Positions 1-9,227 of a stretch of DNA of 64,000 bases are shown piece after piece. The DNA comes from JBBROS01 sp965213845 (GTDB lineage: Bacteria > Pseudomonadota > Alphaproteobacteria > Acetobacterales > Acetobacteraceae), in the NCBI GenBank assembly GCA_965213845.1, contig CBDCAI010000015.1, positions 1-64,000 of the forward strand. Reading direction: 5' to 3'. Position numbers and translations under genes: made by a program. How positions within the stretch are numbered: position 1 is the stretch's first letter; each line of letters starts with the position of its first letter. The notes beneath the pieces are model-generated. The model was not told the DNA's origin, ran no database searches, and saw only the letters and a list, made by a program, of their open reading frames with translations.

Positions 1-3000
1 GATATCCGTGCTTCCCAGGCCCGCCGGCACGACGCAGACGATGTCGCCATCCCGGGGCGGCGCGTCGCGCAGCAGTTCGGCGGCGCCTTCGAGGGTGACG
101 CTGAGCGAGGGGCGGCCCTCGGAGAGCACCGCGTCTGCGATGGCGGGGGCCAGACGGTCCTGCGCGGCGGCGACGATCAGCAGGCCTGCGTCGGCCGGCG
201 TCGGGGCGGGGGACGCCGGGGCATGGCCATGGGCGCGCGCGGCGACGATGCTGGCGGACCAGACTGCGGCGCCGACGGGGGCGTCGTTCGTCTCGACGGA
301 AGCCGGCCGTCTGCAGCAGGTGCCGCCAATCGGCCCCGTCGCGCAGGCCGGATGCGGCACCGGACGTCGCGGCGTCCGCCTGCCACCAGGCCGGGTCGGT
401 GCCGAAGCGCAGGTCCCAGGCGCGGTTGGGGCGGGGCTCCGCCAGCAGCAGGATCGCGCCCGGCGCCATGATGGACTGAACGCGCACCAGGGCCGCGGTG
501 CCGGCCCGGGCGCGGGTCAGCGGCATGGCGCCGACGACGACATCGAACCCGCCTGTGGCCAAGGCGGGTGGCGGCTCCGTCGTCGTGTCCCCAGGCGACG
601 ACGGTCGCGGCCGGCAGCGGGGCCACGGCGGCGGCGATGGCCTGCGCGTCGTCGGCGGGCCCGACGGCGGCGACGTAGTCGATGGCGGCACCGGAGCGGC
701 GCAGCGTCTCGACCAGGCGGGCAGTGGTCGCGCCGTCGAAGGCGCCGAGTTCGAGGACCCGGATCGGCCGGTCGGCTGGCCAGCTCGCGGCGAGACTGCC
801 CAGCGCGGCCGCCAGGGCGTCGGTCGCAGCCAGCGCCGTGGGGGAGGCGACGAGCATGTGCAGCGTCAGCGGGCGAGACCGCGCGGCAGGGCGGCGTGAC
901 CCTCGGCCAGGATGGCGGCAAGGCCTCGCCCACGGTGCCGACCAGCGCGGCCTCGGCCACCGCCGTGGGTGCGCCGGCGAGGATCGAGCGCCAGATCTCA
1001 TCGGCGGGCGGCAGGTCCTGTCCGTCGATCAGGTCCAGGACCCGGCGTCGTTCTGCGCCAGGCCGTCCCGCTCGAGCCAGACCAGGGCTGCGTCGAGCAG
1101 GGGCCGGGACTCGGCATGAACCTGTCCGCTCGCCACCAGGGCGGCGGGGGTGAACGGCTGCCCGACGCCCACGGGGCCGGGCAACCCTGCCAGCGCGGCA
1201 TAGGCGACGGCGGCGATGTAGGCTTCGGTCAGCAGGGCGGCCTCGTCCTCGCCGGCGTCGGGCGTGGCGGTCAGGGCGGGCAGCGGGGCGGGCGGCGCGA
1301 CGTCGCCCGGGCGCGGGCGGGGCGAGAAGACGCCGTGGAAGCTCGAATCCGCGAGTTCGTCATGGGCCGGCGCGCCGACGCGGGTGAACCAGCAGTCGGC
1401 CAGCACGGCGACAACCGACCCGGCGGCATCGAGCAACGAGACGTCGGCGGCGATGGAGCGGGGGCCGACCCGGTTCACGCGCAGGCGGGCGGCGGCGACG
1501 CGGATGCCTGCAGGCTGGGCCAGGCGGACGCGGCCGATGCGCCAGGGCAGCAGGGCGCCGCTGGCATCGACCTGGTCGGCGGCGAGGGCCACCAGGCCCT
1601 GCAGCGCGCCATCGAGCCGGGCGGGGTCGGTCAGGAAGCCGCCGGCCTCGCGGCCCGCCTGATCCGGGACGAGGCTGACCAGGGCGTCGCGGCCGGTACT
1701 GGCGACCAGGGAAACGGTCTGGAAGGCCGGGCCGTACTGCAGGCCGAGGCGGGTGGTCAGCGCATAGAGCGCATCGGGGGCGAGGTGCCGCGTGGTCTGG
1801 TCGGGCGAGCCTGCGCCGGCCGGGGCCAGGTCGGGCATGGGGGCGAGGCTGCCGGCGCCGATGCGGCCGGTGGCATGGACGGTCCAGGGCTCGCCCGAAA
1901 GCCGGGTGCGGCTGGCGAGCTCGAACACGCCGCGCTCGCCGGTGACGGAGAACCGGGTCTCGCGGCCAGAGTCGCGTTCCAGCAGCAGGGGCCGGGTGAT
2001 CTCGAGGTCGAGCACGTCGAGGGCGGCGGCCTCGGGGTGCCGGGCCCGGGCGGCGGCGAGGGCCATCTCGACGATGGCGGTGGCCGGCAGCAGGGCGGCG
2101 CCATCGACGGCGTGGTCGGCGAGCCAGGGCTGGTTGGTGGTGTCGAGCGTGTTGTACCACAGGCTGGGGTTCGTTGCCGCGGCGATAGCCGAGCAGCGGG
2201 TGGTCCTGCCGGGCGGAGATGGTGTCGGTCGCCTCGTCGGTGCGCTGATACCAGTAGCGCTCGCGCTGCCACGGGTAGCGCGGCAGGCCTCCGAGCGCGA
2301 CGGTGCCGTTGAACAGCGGGCCTTGCGAGATGTCGTGGCCGGCGACGTGCAGCTGGGCGGCGATGCGGGCGAAGGGGGGGTCGCCCGCGGTGCGGCGGGA
2401 CAGGGTGGCCATGACGCGGCCCTGGACGTCGGCATGGCGCAAGGCGTCGCGCAGGTAGGATTGCAGCACCGGGTTGGGGCCGACCTCGAGCAGGATGCTG
2501 GCAGCCATCGGCGACGGCGGCGGCGACGGCGTCGGCGAAGCGGACGGGGGCGCGGACGTTGCGCCACCAATAATCCGGCCCGAGCCCGGTGCCGTCATGG
2601 GCGCGGCCGAAGACGGTGGAGTAGAACGGATCCAGCGTGCGGCCGGGGCGGATGCCCTCCAGCTCGCGCAGCAGGCTGTCGCGGATGGGGTCCATCGCCG
2701 CGCTGTGGAACGAGTAGTCGAGGTCGAGCGCGGCGAAGTGGGCGCGGCGCCGGGTGGCCAGCCGTTCCAGCCGCTGCAAGGCCTGGGCGGGCCCGGCGAC
2801 GGTGATGGACGAGCGGCTGTTGACGGCGGCGATCTCGACGCCCGGCACCATGTCGAGCAGCGGCTGGGCCTCGTCGGCGCCCAGGGCCAGGACGGCCATG
2901 CCGCCCTGGTGGACGGTGCGCTGCTGGGCGGCGGAGCGGATGGCGATGACCTGGGCGGCATCGCGGAGCGACAGGGCGCCCGACCCGAGGGCCGCGGCCA

Positions 3001-4919
3001 CCTCGCCGACGCTGTGGCCGAGATGGGCGGAGGCGACGACGCCGCGGGCGGCGAGCGCGACGGTGCAGGCGTGCTGGATGGCGAACAGCAGCGGCTGTGC
3101 GACGTCCGTGCGGCGCATGGTGGCGGGGTCGGCGCTGGTGAGGCGGTCCATCACGCCCCAGCCCAGCAGCGGATGCAGCTCGGCGTCCACCTCCTCGATG
3201 GCGTCGCGGGAACCGGCGGTCCTGCAGGCCGTCGGCGGCCATGCCGGCCCATTGGCTGCCGTTCCCGGCATAGATGAAGGCGACGCTGCCGCTGGGCAGG
3301 GCCGTGCCGGTCGCGATGTCCGGGTCGTCGCGGCGGGCGGCGTGGGCCTCGAGGGCGGCAACCAGGCGCAGGGGGGTGGCCCCGGTCGCGACGAGGCGGC
3401 TGGCGTGCTGTTCGCGGCCCCGGGCGGCGGCGCGCAGCAGCGGGGCGGCCTGCAGGGATGACAGACCCTGGAGGCGGTTGCGCCAGGCATCGGCCAGGCT
3501 CGCGAGGGCGGCGTCGGACCGGGCGGAGAGCAGGAGGGGCGGCAGCTCGGCGGGTTCTGCCGGGTTCGGGACCGCGATCTCGGGCAGGGCCGTGTCGGAC
3601 GCCGTGGGCTCGGGCGCTGCGGACAGCACGGCGTGGGCGTTGGTGCCGCCGAAGCCGAAGGAGTTGACGGCAGCGGCGCGGCGGCGGCCGTTCGGCAGGA
3701 CGGGCATCTGCTCGCGGGCGACGACCAGGTTGAGGCCGTCGAAGTCGATGTCGGGGTTGAGCGTCTCGCTGTGCAGCGAGGCGGGGATCATGCCGTCGCG
3801 CAACACGAGCATGGCCTTGAGCAGGCCGGCCATGCCGCTGCCGGCCTCGAGGTGGCCGATATTGGTCTTCACGGAGCCGATGGGCAGGAGTTCGCTGCGG
3901 CCCTGGCCGAGGACCTCGCCGAGGGCGCGGGCTTCGATCGGGTCGCCGACGGCGGTGCCGGTGCCGTGCGCCTCGACGTAGACGAGGTCGGCCGGGTCGA
4001 TGCGGGAGGCGCCGTAGACCTCTCGCAGCAGGGCCGCCTGGGCGGTGCCGCTGGGCAGGGAGATGCCGGCGGTGCGGCCGTCGGAGTTGACCCCGGTGCC
4101 TTCGATGACGGCGCGGATGACGTCGCCATCGGCCAGCGCGGCCTCGAGCGGCTTGAGCAGGACGACGCCGCCGCCCTCGGCGCGGACATAGCCGTCGGCG
4201 CCGTCGCCGAAGGCATGGCAGCGGCCGCGGGGCGACAGCATGAGAGCGCGGGAAAAGCCGACGTAGCTCTGTGGCGACAGCAGCAGGTTGACGCCGGCGA
4301 CGACGGCGAGGTCGACCTCGCCGCGGCGCATGGCCGAACAGGCGAGGTGGAGGGCGACGAGGGAGGAGGAGCAGGCGGTGTCGACGGTGAAGCTGGGGCC
4401 CTTCAGGTCGAACACGTAGGAGATGCGGTTCGACAGGGTGCTGAGCGTGCCACCGGTCATGAAGTAGGCGTCGGCGACGGCGGGGTCGCCGAGGCGGAGT
4501 GCCAGGTAGTCGGAGGAGGATCCGCCGACGTAGACCCCGGTGCGGGTCCCGGCAAGGCGGCGCGTGGGGATGCCCGCGTCCTCGAAGGCTTCGTGGGTGA
4601 GTTCCAGCAGGAGGCGCTGCTGCGGGTCCATCTGGACGGCCTCGCGGGGCGAGATGCCGAAGAAGGCCGCGTCGAAGCGGTCGACGTCGTCGATGACGCC
4701 CGCGGCGGTCGTGTACATCTTGCCGGCCTGCTTCGGGTCGGCGTGGAAGTAGGATTCGCGGGTCCAGCGGGTGGACGGGATTTCAGTGACGGCGTCGCCA
4801 CCCCGCGCCAGCAGCTCGGCGAAGGCCTCAAGGTTCGGTGCACCGGGGAATCGGCAGGATACGCCGACGACCGCAATGGGCTCGAACGTCGGTTTCGCCT
4901 TCGTCTGGATGTGCATCAA
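1..4919 (-). pseudogene. Type I polyketide synthase (KS-AT-DH-cMT), frameshifted, runs off the left edge
   Basis: The protein starts at the ATG at 4919 and reads leftwards. The ketosynthase (about 4885-3610) has its Cys in DTACSSS and its His residues in VEAHGTGTA and NIGHLEAG. The acyltransferase (about 3280-2400) has GHSVGE and a YSFH motif of the malonyl-CoA type. The dehydratase (about 2210-1330) has an H-x3-G-x4-P motif (HAVDGAALLP). A methyltransferase-like domain follows (SAM site VLELGAFDG near 732-758), and the sequence at 1-290 reads on in frame off the edge. The domains are spread over several frames: I place frame changes near 3209, 2503, 2172, 1032, 930, 885, 590 and 299, each repaired by one base. 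Most are extra bases; three near 885-1032 look like lost bases. The gene is divergent from kpsC, so a role in making a capsule lipid or acyl part is inferred. The frame breaks may be sequencing errors or real decay. Confidence 0.85.
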
Positions 4920-5000
4920 TCCCCAGGCCTGTCCTCATGGAAGCAAGATGGCGACCAGGGCCACCGCCGACGGGCATCGCAAACCCGTAACGCGGCATTG

Positions 5001-5113
5001 GAGCTACAGGATGAATTATGTGCGCGCAACACCGTTGGGTGTGTCCGGCCTGCCACTGCACGGGTGCGGTGCAGCATGTCGATGTTGCGATGCGCCGGGC
5101 CAGGGAGTACTCT
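5001..5113. promoter_or_regulatory. Divergent promoter region of PKS and kpsC with an inverted repeat
   Basis: The roughly 290-base gap 4920-5208 has no gene and is less GC-rich than its flanks. On the plus strand TTGCGA (5085-5090) and TACTCT (5108-5113) are 17 bases apart. On the minus strand TTGCGC (5029-5024) and TAGCTC (5006-5001) are also 17 apart. Between the two -35 boxes lies a perfect inverted repeat, CTGCAC-N7-GTGCAG (5056-5074), placed where a shared operator would sit. These are matches by eye only; no transcription start is known. Confidence 0.35.
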
Positions 5114-5208
5114 CGATCACGAAGCTGTAGTGAGACGGTGTTGGCACTGTTCGGCGGAGAAGGGATCGTTACAGCCGTTCCGGCGTCGCCGCGGGAGGGC
5201 CCGGGACT

Positions 5209-7095
5209 GTGTTGTCGGATTTCGGCCTGGCGGGTGTCGCCCGGCCCGGACGCCGGTCCCATCGGCACAGGCTGCCGGCCGGGCTGCATGTGCCGGGGGC
5301 CGAGCGGCTGAATATCTTGCCGGCGCTGGTGCGGGCCCCCCCGGTGGCCAACGAACGCCAGACGCTCCACAGCATGACGCTGGCCGGGTCGGACCCGGGA
5401 GGCGGCCCCGTCCGCGGCTGGGCCGAGCGCATCCTGATGCAGGAGGGCTGGTTCTCGGCGGCGCTGGAGGCCCGGGCGGCGGCGGTGCTGACACAGCTGG
5501 TCTCGGCCCGGGTCGGCGGGACCTGGTGGGGTGCCGCGTCCCGGCGATCCACGGTGGGCCGGGCCGTCGTGTTCGCCACGGGCGACACGGCGGCGACGGC
5601 GCGCATGCTGGACCGGGCGGTGCAGGAGCACGGGGCCGGGCGGACGGTTGTGGTATTGCCGCGGCCCGGATCGGATCGCGCCCTGCTGGCCCGGTGCAAA
5701 CAGTTGGGGGTCGAGGTCCTGGGCGGAGTGCTGGACCCCTGGCCGCTGATCGAGGAGGCGGCGCGCATCCATGCCACCGGGGACTCGGAGGCAGGGATGC
5801 TGGCCCGGCTGCTGGGGGCACCGCTGCAGGTTCACACGCCGGGTCCGCTCACGCGGGCGGCGTCCCCGCTGCACCTGGTGGCGGCGGCCGTCATCCTGGG
5901 CGCGCGGTATGCGGACCCGTTCACCGGACACCCTGCCCCGTGCGAGGCGTTCATCGACCATGTCGCGGCCTGGCGGCGGCGCAGCGGTACGAATGCCGAG
6001 GTGGCCTGCTGCGTCGGCATCTCGTTCTGGAAGCGGCGGCGGGTGACGCAGATGCTGGGCGCGCACCGGGCCCCGGCCTTCCGGCGGACGGCGGCGCGGG
6101 CGGTGGCGGAAGCGCAGCGGCGGGGCGGCAGCGTCGCGGTTTGGGCGTCGCGTGCGCCCGCCGGGTTGGCGGCGCAGGCGGCTGCGGCCGGCGTGCCGCT
6201 GATCCGCATGGAGGACGGCTTCGTCCGCTCCGTCGGCCTGGGGGCGGACTTCCTGCCGCCGCTGTCGATCGTGCTGGACCGGATCGGCCTCTATTACGAC
6301 TCGACCGGGCCGAGCGAGCTCGAGTCCCTTCTGGCGGAAAGCCGGTTCGACCCGGCGCTGACGGCGCGGGCCGCGGCGCTGCGGGCGCGGATGGTCCAGG
6401 GCGGCGTCACGAAGTACAACCTGTCGGGCGCGGTCGCGGCGTTGCAGGCGCCGGCCGGCCGGTTCGTCGTGCTGGTGCCCGGCCAGGTGGCGGACGACCG
6501 CTCCGTCCTGCTGGGCGGCGGGGGGGCGCAGGCCGGGCTCGCGCTGCTCCGTTCGGTGCGGCAGGCGGCGCCCGATGCCTACATCGTCTACAAGCCGCAC
6601 CCGGATGTGGAGGCGGGGCACCGGGCTGGGGCGGTCCCGGATTCGGAGGCGCTCGGTTTCTGCGACCAGGTGGTGCGCGGCGTCTCGATGGCGGCGCTGC
6701 TGGACCAGGTGGATGCCGTGCACACCCTGACCTCGCTGACCGGGTTCGAGGCGCTGCTGCGGGGCAAGCCCGTGACGACCTACGGGCAGCCCTTCTATGC
6801 CGGCTGGGGTCTGACGACGGACCGCAACCCGCCGGCGCGGCGGTCGCGGCGCCTGACGATCGACGCGCTGGTGGCCGGCACGCTCATCCTCTATCCCGGC
6901 TACATCGACCCGGTCAGCCTGCTGCCGTGCGGGCCGGAGGTGGTCCTGGACCGGTTGGCCGATCCTGCGCCGCCGGGGCGGGCCGGGCTGCTGGTGTGGG
7001 CGCGGCGCCTGCAGGGACGCGCCTCGGCAGGCCTCCGGAAGCTGCTGCAATCCAAGCCCGCCGGCCGGGTGGTTCCAGGAAAGGTTGTCCGATGA
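5209..7095 (+). CDS. kpsC: KpsC-like capsule polysaccharide beta-Kdo transferase
   Basis: A 628-aa protein from a GTG start; an ATG at about 5377 is an alternative. The second half carries KpsC hallmarks: RMEDGFVRSVGLGAD, LYYDSTGPSELE, YIVYKPHPDVEAG, TLTSLTGFEALLRGKPV and GQPFYAGWGLT. KpsC and KpsS are known to build the poly-Kdo linker on lysophosphatidylglycerol that anchors ABC-exported capsules at the inner membrane. Family members are usually two-domain; here residues 150-260 look like a reduced first repeat (RYADPFTGHPAPCEAF), so the first catalytic half may be degenerate. It overlaps kpsS by ATGA, so the two are probably co-translated. No KpsM, T, D or E gene is in the window; they may lie to the left. 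Confidence 0.88.
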   Translation: MLSDFGLAGVARPGRRSHRHRLPAGLHVPGAERLNILPALVRAPPVANERQTLHSMTLAGSDPGGGPVRGWAERILMQEGWFSAALEARAAAVLTQLVSARVGGTWWGAASRRSTVGRAVVFATGDTAATARMLDRAVQEHGAGRTVVVLPRPGSDRALLARCKQLGVEVLGGVLDPWPLIEEAARIHATGDSEAGMLARLLGAPLQVHTPGPLTRAASPLHLVAAAVILGARYADPFTGHPAPCEAFIDHVAAWRRRSGTNAEVACCVGISFWKRRRVTQMLGAHRAPAFRRTAARAVAEAQRRGGSVAVWASRAPAGLAAQAAAAGVPLIRMEDGFVRSVGLGADFLPPLSIVLDRIGLYYDSTGPSELESLLAESRFDPALTARAAALRARMVQGGVTKYNLSGAVAALQAPAGRFVVLVPGQVADDRSVLLGGGGAQAGLALLRSVRQAAPDAYIVYKPHPDVEAGHRAGAVPDSEALGFCDQVVRGVSMAALLDQVDAVHTLTSLTGFEALLRGKPVTTYGQPFYAGWGLTTDRNPPARRSRRLTIDALVAGTLILYPGYIDPVSLLPCGPEVVLDRLADPAPPGRAGLLVWARRLQGRASAGLRKLLQSKPAGRVVPGKVVR

Positions 7096-8402
7096 TCGAG
7101 TTGGACGCACGGCCGCGGACGTTCCTGTTCCTGCAGGGCCTCGCCAGCGGCTTCTTCAACCGGCTGGGCCAGGCCTTGGTGAAGAAGGGGCACACGGTCA
7201 TCCGGGTGAACCTCAATGCCGGCGACTGGCTGTTCTGGCGCGGCCGGAACGCGGTGAACTATCGCGGCCGGCCGCTGGCCTGGCCGGCGTATGTGGCGCA
7301 GCTGATGGCCGAGCGCGGCGTCACGGACCTGGTGCTGTTCGGCGACTGCCGGCCGATGCACCGCCAGGCGATCGATGCCGCCGGGGACCTGCATGTGGCG
7401 GTGCACGTCTGCGAGGAGGGCTATCTGCGTCCGGACTGGGTGACGATCGAGCTGGGCGGCGTCAACGGCCATAGCAGCCTGCCGCGCGACCCCGCCTGGT
7501 ATCGGGACCAGGCGGCCCGGCTGCCGCCGATCGAGCCGATCCCGACGATCCCGTCGAGCTTCCTGCGCCGTGCGGTCGAGGACCTGGCCTACAACGTGAG
7601 CGCCATGGGGCTGTCCTGGATGTACCCGTTCTACCGGACGCACCGGCCCTGGCACCCCGCGTGGGAATACTACGGCTGGGGCCGGCGGCTGCTGGCGTCG
7701 CGGCAGGCGCAGCGGCGCTCGACGGAGGCGATGACCCGGCTTGCGGGCCACGTCGGCTATTACCTGTTCCCGCTGCAGCTGGACTGCGACAGCCAGATCC
7801 GGCTGCATTCCTCGTTCAGCGGCATCGCGGGCGCGATCGACAAGGTGCTGGGCTCGTTCGCCCGCCATGCGCCGGCCGCGGCGCTGCTGGTGGTCAAGGA
7901 GCATCCGCTCGACAACGGCCTGCAGGACTGGCGGCAGCTGACGCTGAACCGGGCGGCGGACCTCGGGATCCTGCAGCGGATCGTGTATCTGGAAAAGGGC
8001 GACATCGCCCACCTGGTGCGCGATGCGGCCGGGGTGGTGACGGTGAACAGCACCACCGGGACCCTGGCGCTGGCCTCGGGCGTTCCGGTGATCACGCTGG
8101 GCAACGCGATCTACGACCTGCAGGGGCTGACGTTCCAGGCGGACCTGGACCAGTTCTGGACGGGCGCGGCCGTGCCCGACCCCGCGCTGTTCGATGCGTT
8201 CCGACGGGTGCTGGTCAACCGCTGCCTGGTGCGCGGCGGGTTCTTCAGCGAGAAGGGGCTCGAGATGCTCGTCGCCGGCGCCGTCCTGCGGCTGGAGGCG
8301 GTTCGCCCGGCCCCCGCGCAGCGCGGCCGCAGCCGGGCGGGGTCCGCCACGGCGGCGGGCTACGACATCGGGCCCGCAGCGGCGGCGGCGGCCCGGCGGT
8401 AG
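7092..8402 (+). CDS. kpsS: KpsS-like capsule polysaccharide Kdo transferase
   Basis: A 436-aa protein. The frame is open far upstream on the antisense of the PKS, but the ATG at 7092 overlapping the kpsC stop (ATGA) is the sensible start, because the family-typical opening FLFLQGLASGFFNRLG follows at once. Other family features are NAGDWLFWRGR, HVCEEGYLRPDW, LVVKEHPLDNG and VNSTTGTLALASGVPVI. KpsS adds Kdo to the phosphatidylglycerol capsule anchor together with KpsC (known family role). The last 40 residues are a low-complexity Ala/Arg/Gly tail that may be dispensable. Confidence 0.9.
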   Translation: MIELDARPRTFLFLQGLASGFFNRLGQALVKKGHTVIRVNLNAGDWLFWRGRNAVNYRGRPLAWPAYVAQLMAERGVTDLVLFGDCRPMHRQAIDAAGDLHVAVHVCEEGYLRPDWVTIELGGVNGHSSLPRDPAWYRDQAARLPPIEPIPTIPSSFLRRAVEDLAYNVSAMGLSWMYPFYRTHRPWHPAWEYYGWGRRLLASRQAQRRSTEAMTRLAGHVGYYLFPLQLDCDSQIRLHSSFSGIAGAIDKVLGSFARHAPAAALLVVKEHPLDNGLQDWRQLTLNRAADLGILQRIVYLEKGDIAHLVRDAAGVVTVNSTTGTLALASGVPVITLGNAIYDLQGLTFQADLDQFWTGAAVPDPALFDAFRRVLVNRCLVRGGFFSEKGLEMLVAGAVLRLEAVRPAPAQRGRSRAGSATAAGYDIGPAAAAAARR

Positions 8403-8430
8403 CGGCTGCCGACAAGCCGATGCCCCATCC

Positions 8431-9210
8431 ATGACGAGCGCGCCGCGGTCCATCCTGATCACCGGTGCCAGCAGCGGCCTGGGTGCAGCCCTGGCCGTGG
8501 GCTATGCGGCGCCGGGCGTGACGCTGTGCCTGACCGGCCGCGACGCGTCTCGGCTGGACGGGGTTGCGGAACGGTGCCGCGGATTGGGGGCCACGGTCGA
8601 TGCGGCGACGCACGACCTGGGCCAGGCGGGGCCGATCGGGGCCTGGGTCACGGCGCGGGACGACGCGCTGCCGCTGGACCTGGTGGTGGCGGCGGCCGGC
8701 ATCTCGGGTGGCCCGCAGCCGAACGAGGTGACGGAGGGCGCCCTGTCGGCAGCGGGCCAGGTGACGGCGAACCTTCTGGGAGTGATCCACACCATCGAGC
8801 CTGTGTTGCCCCGGATGCTGGCACGCAAGCGGGGGCACGTGGCCGTCGTGTCGTCCGTTGCGGGATACCGGGGCCTGCCGTATAGCCCGGGCTATAGTGC
8901 GAGCAAGGCAGGAGTACGGGCCTATGGCGAGGGTCTGCGGGCGGCGCTGGGGCCGCACGGCGTGCTGTGCAGCGTGGTGGTGCCTGGCTTCTTCGAGTCA
9001 CCGATGACGGACCGCTTCCATGGCGACAAACCGTTCCTGATGTCGTTGGACCGGGCGGCGGCGCTGGTGCGCGCGGGCCTGGACCGCCGCCGCGCCCGGA
9101 TCGTGTTCCCGCGGCTGCTCGGCCTCGGGATCCAGGCGGCCGACCTGATGCCCTGGTTCCTCGGCGACCGGATCCTGCGCGCGGTCCGCTTCCACATTAC
9201 GCCGCGCTAG
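8431..9210 (+). CDS. SDR-family oxidoreductase in the capsule locus (WcbP-like position)
   Basis: A 259-aa short-chain dehydrogenase. The NAD(P)-binding GASSGLG is near residue 12, the structural AAAG near residue 88, and the catalytic Ser and YSASK (SSVAG, then Y-x3-K) near residues 137-155. The C-terminal end LPxLLGLGIQAADLMPWFLGDR suggests a membrane-facing surface, as in SDRs acting on lipid-linked substrates. It lies 28 bases after kpsS and 17 before the sulfatase-like gene, in the kpsS-SDR-membrane protein order I recall from wcb capsule clusters. Substrate unknown; a role in modifying a capsule sugar or acyl part is inferred. Confidence 0.8.
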   Translation: MTSAPRSILITGASSGLGAALAVGYAAPGVTLCLTGRDASRLDGVAERCRGLGATVDAATHDLGQAGPIGAWVTARDDALPLDLVVAAAGISGGPQPNEVTEGALSAAGQVTANLLGVIHTIEPVLPRMLARKRGHVAVVSSVAGYRGLPYSPGYSASKAGVRAYGEGLRAALGPHGVLCSVVVPGFFESPMTDRFHGDKPFLMSLDRAAALVRAGLDRRRARIVFPRLLGLGIQAADLMPWFLGDRILRAVRFHITPR

Positions 9211-9227
9211 ACCGCTTTCTGCCCCGC

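Noticed and set aside
3633..7091. Very long plus-strand open frame continuous with kpsS (1589 codons in all)
   Set aside because: The part before 7092 is the GC-biased antisense of the PKS; it has no family text and the KpsS start fits the ATGA overlap.
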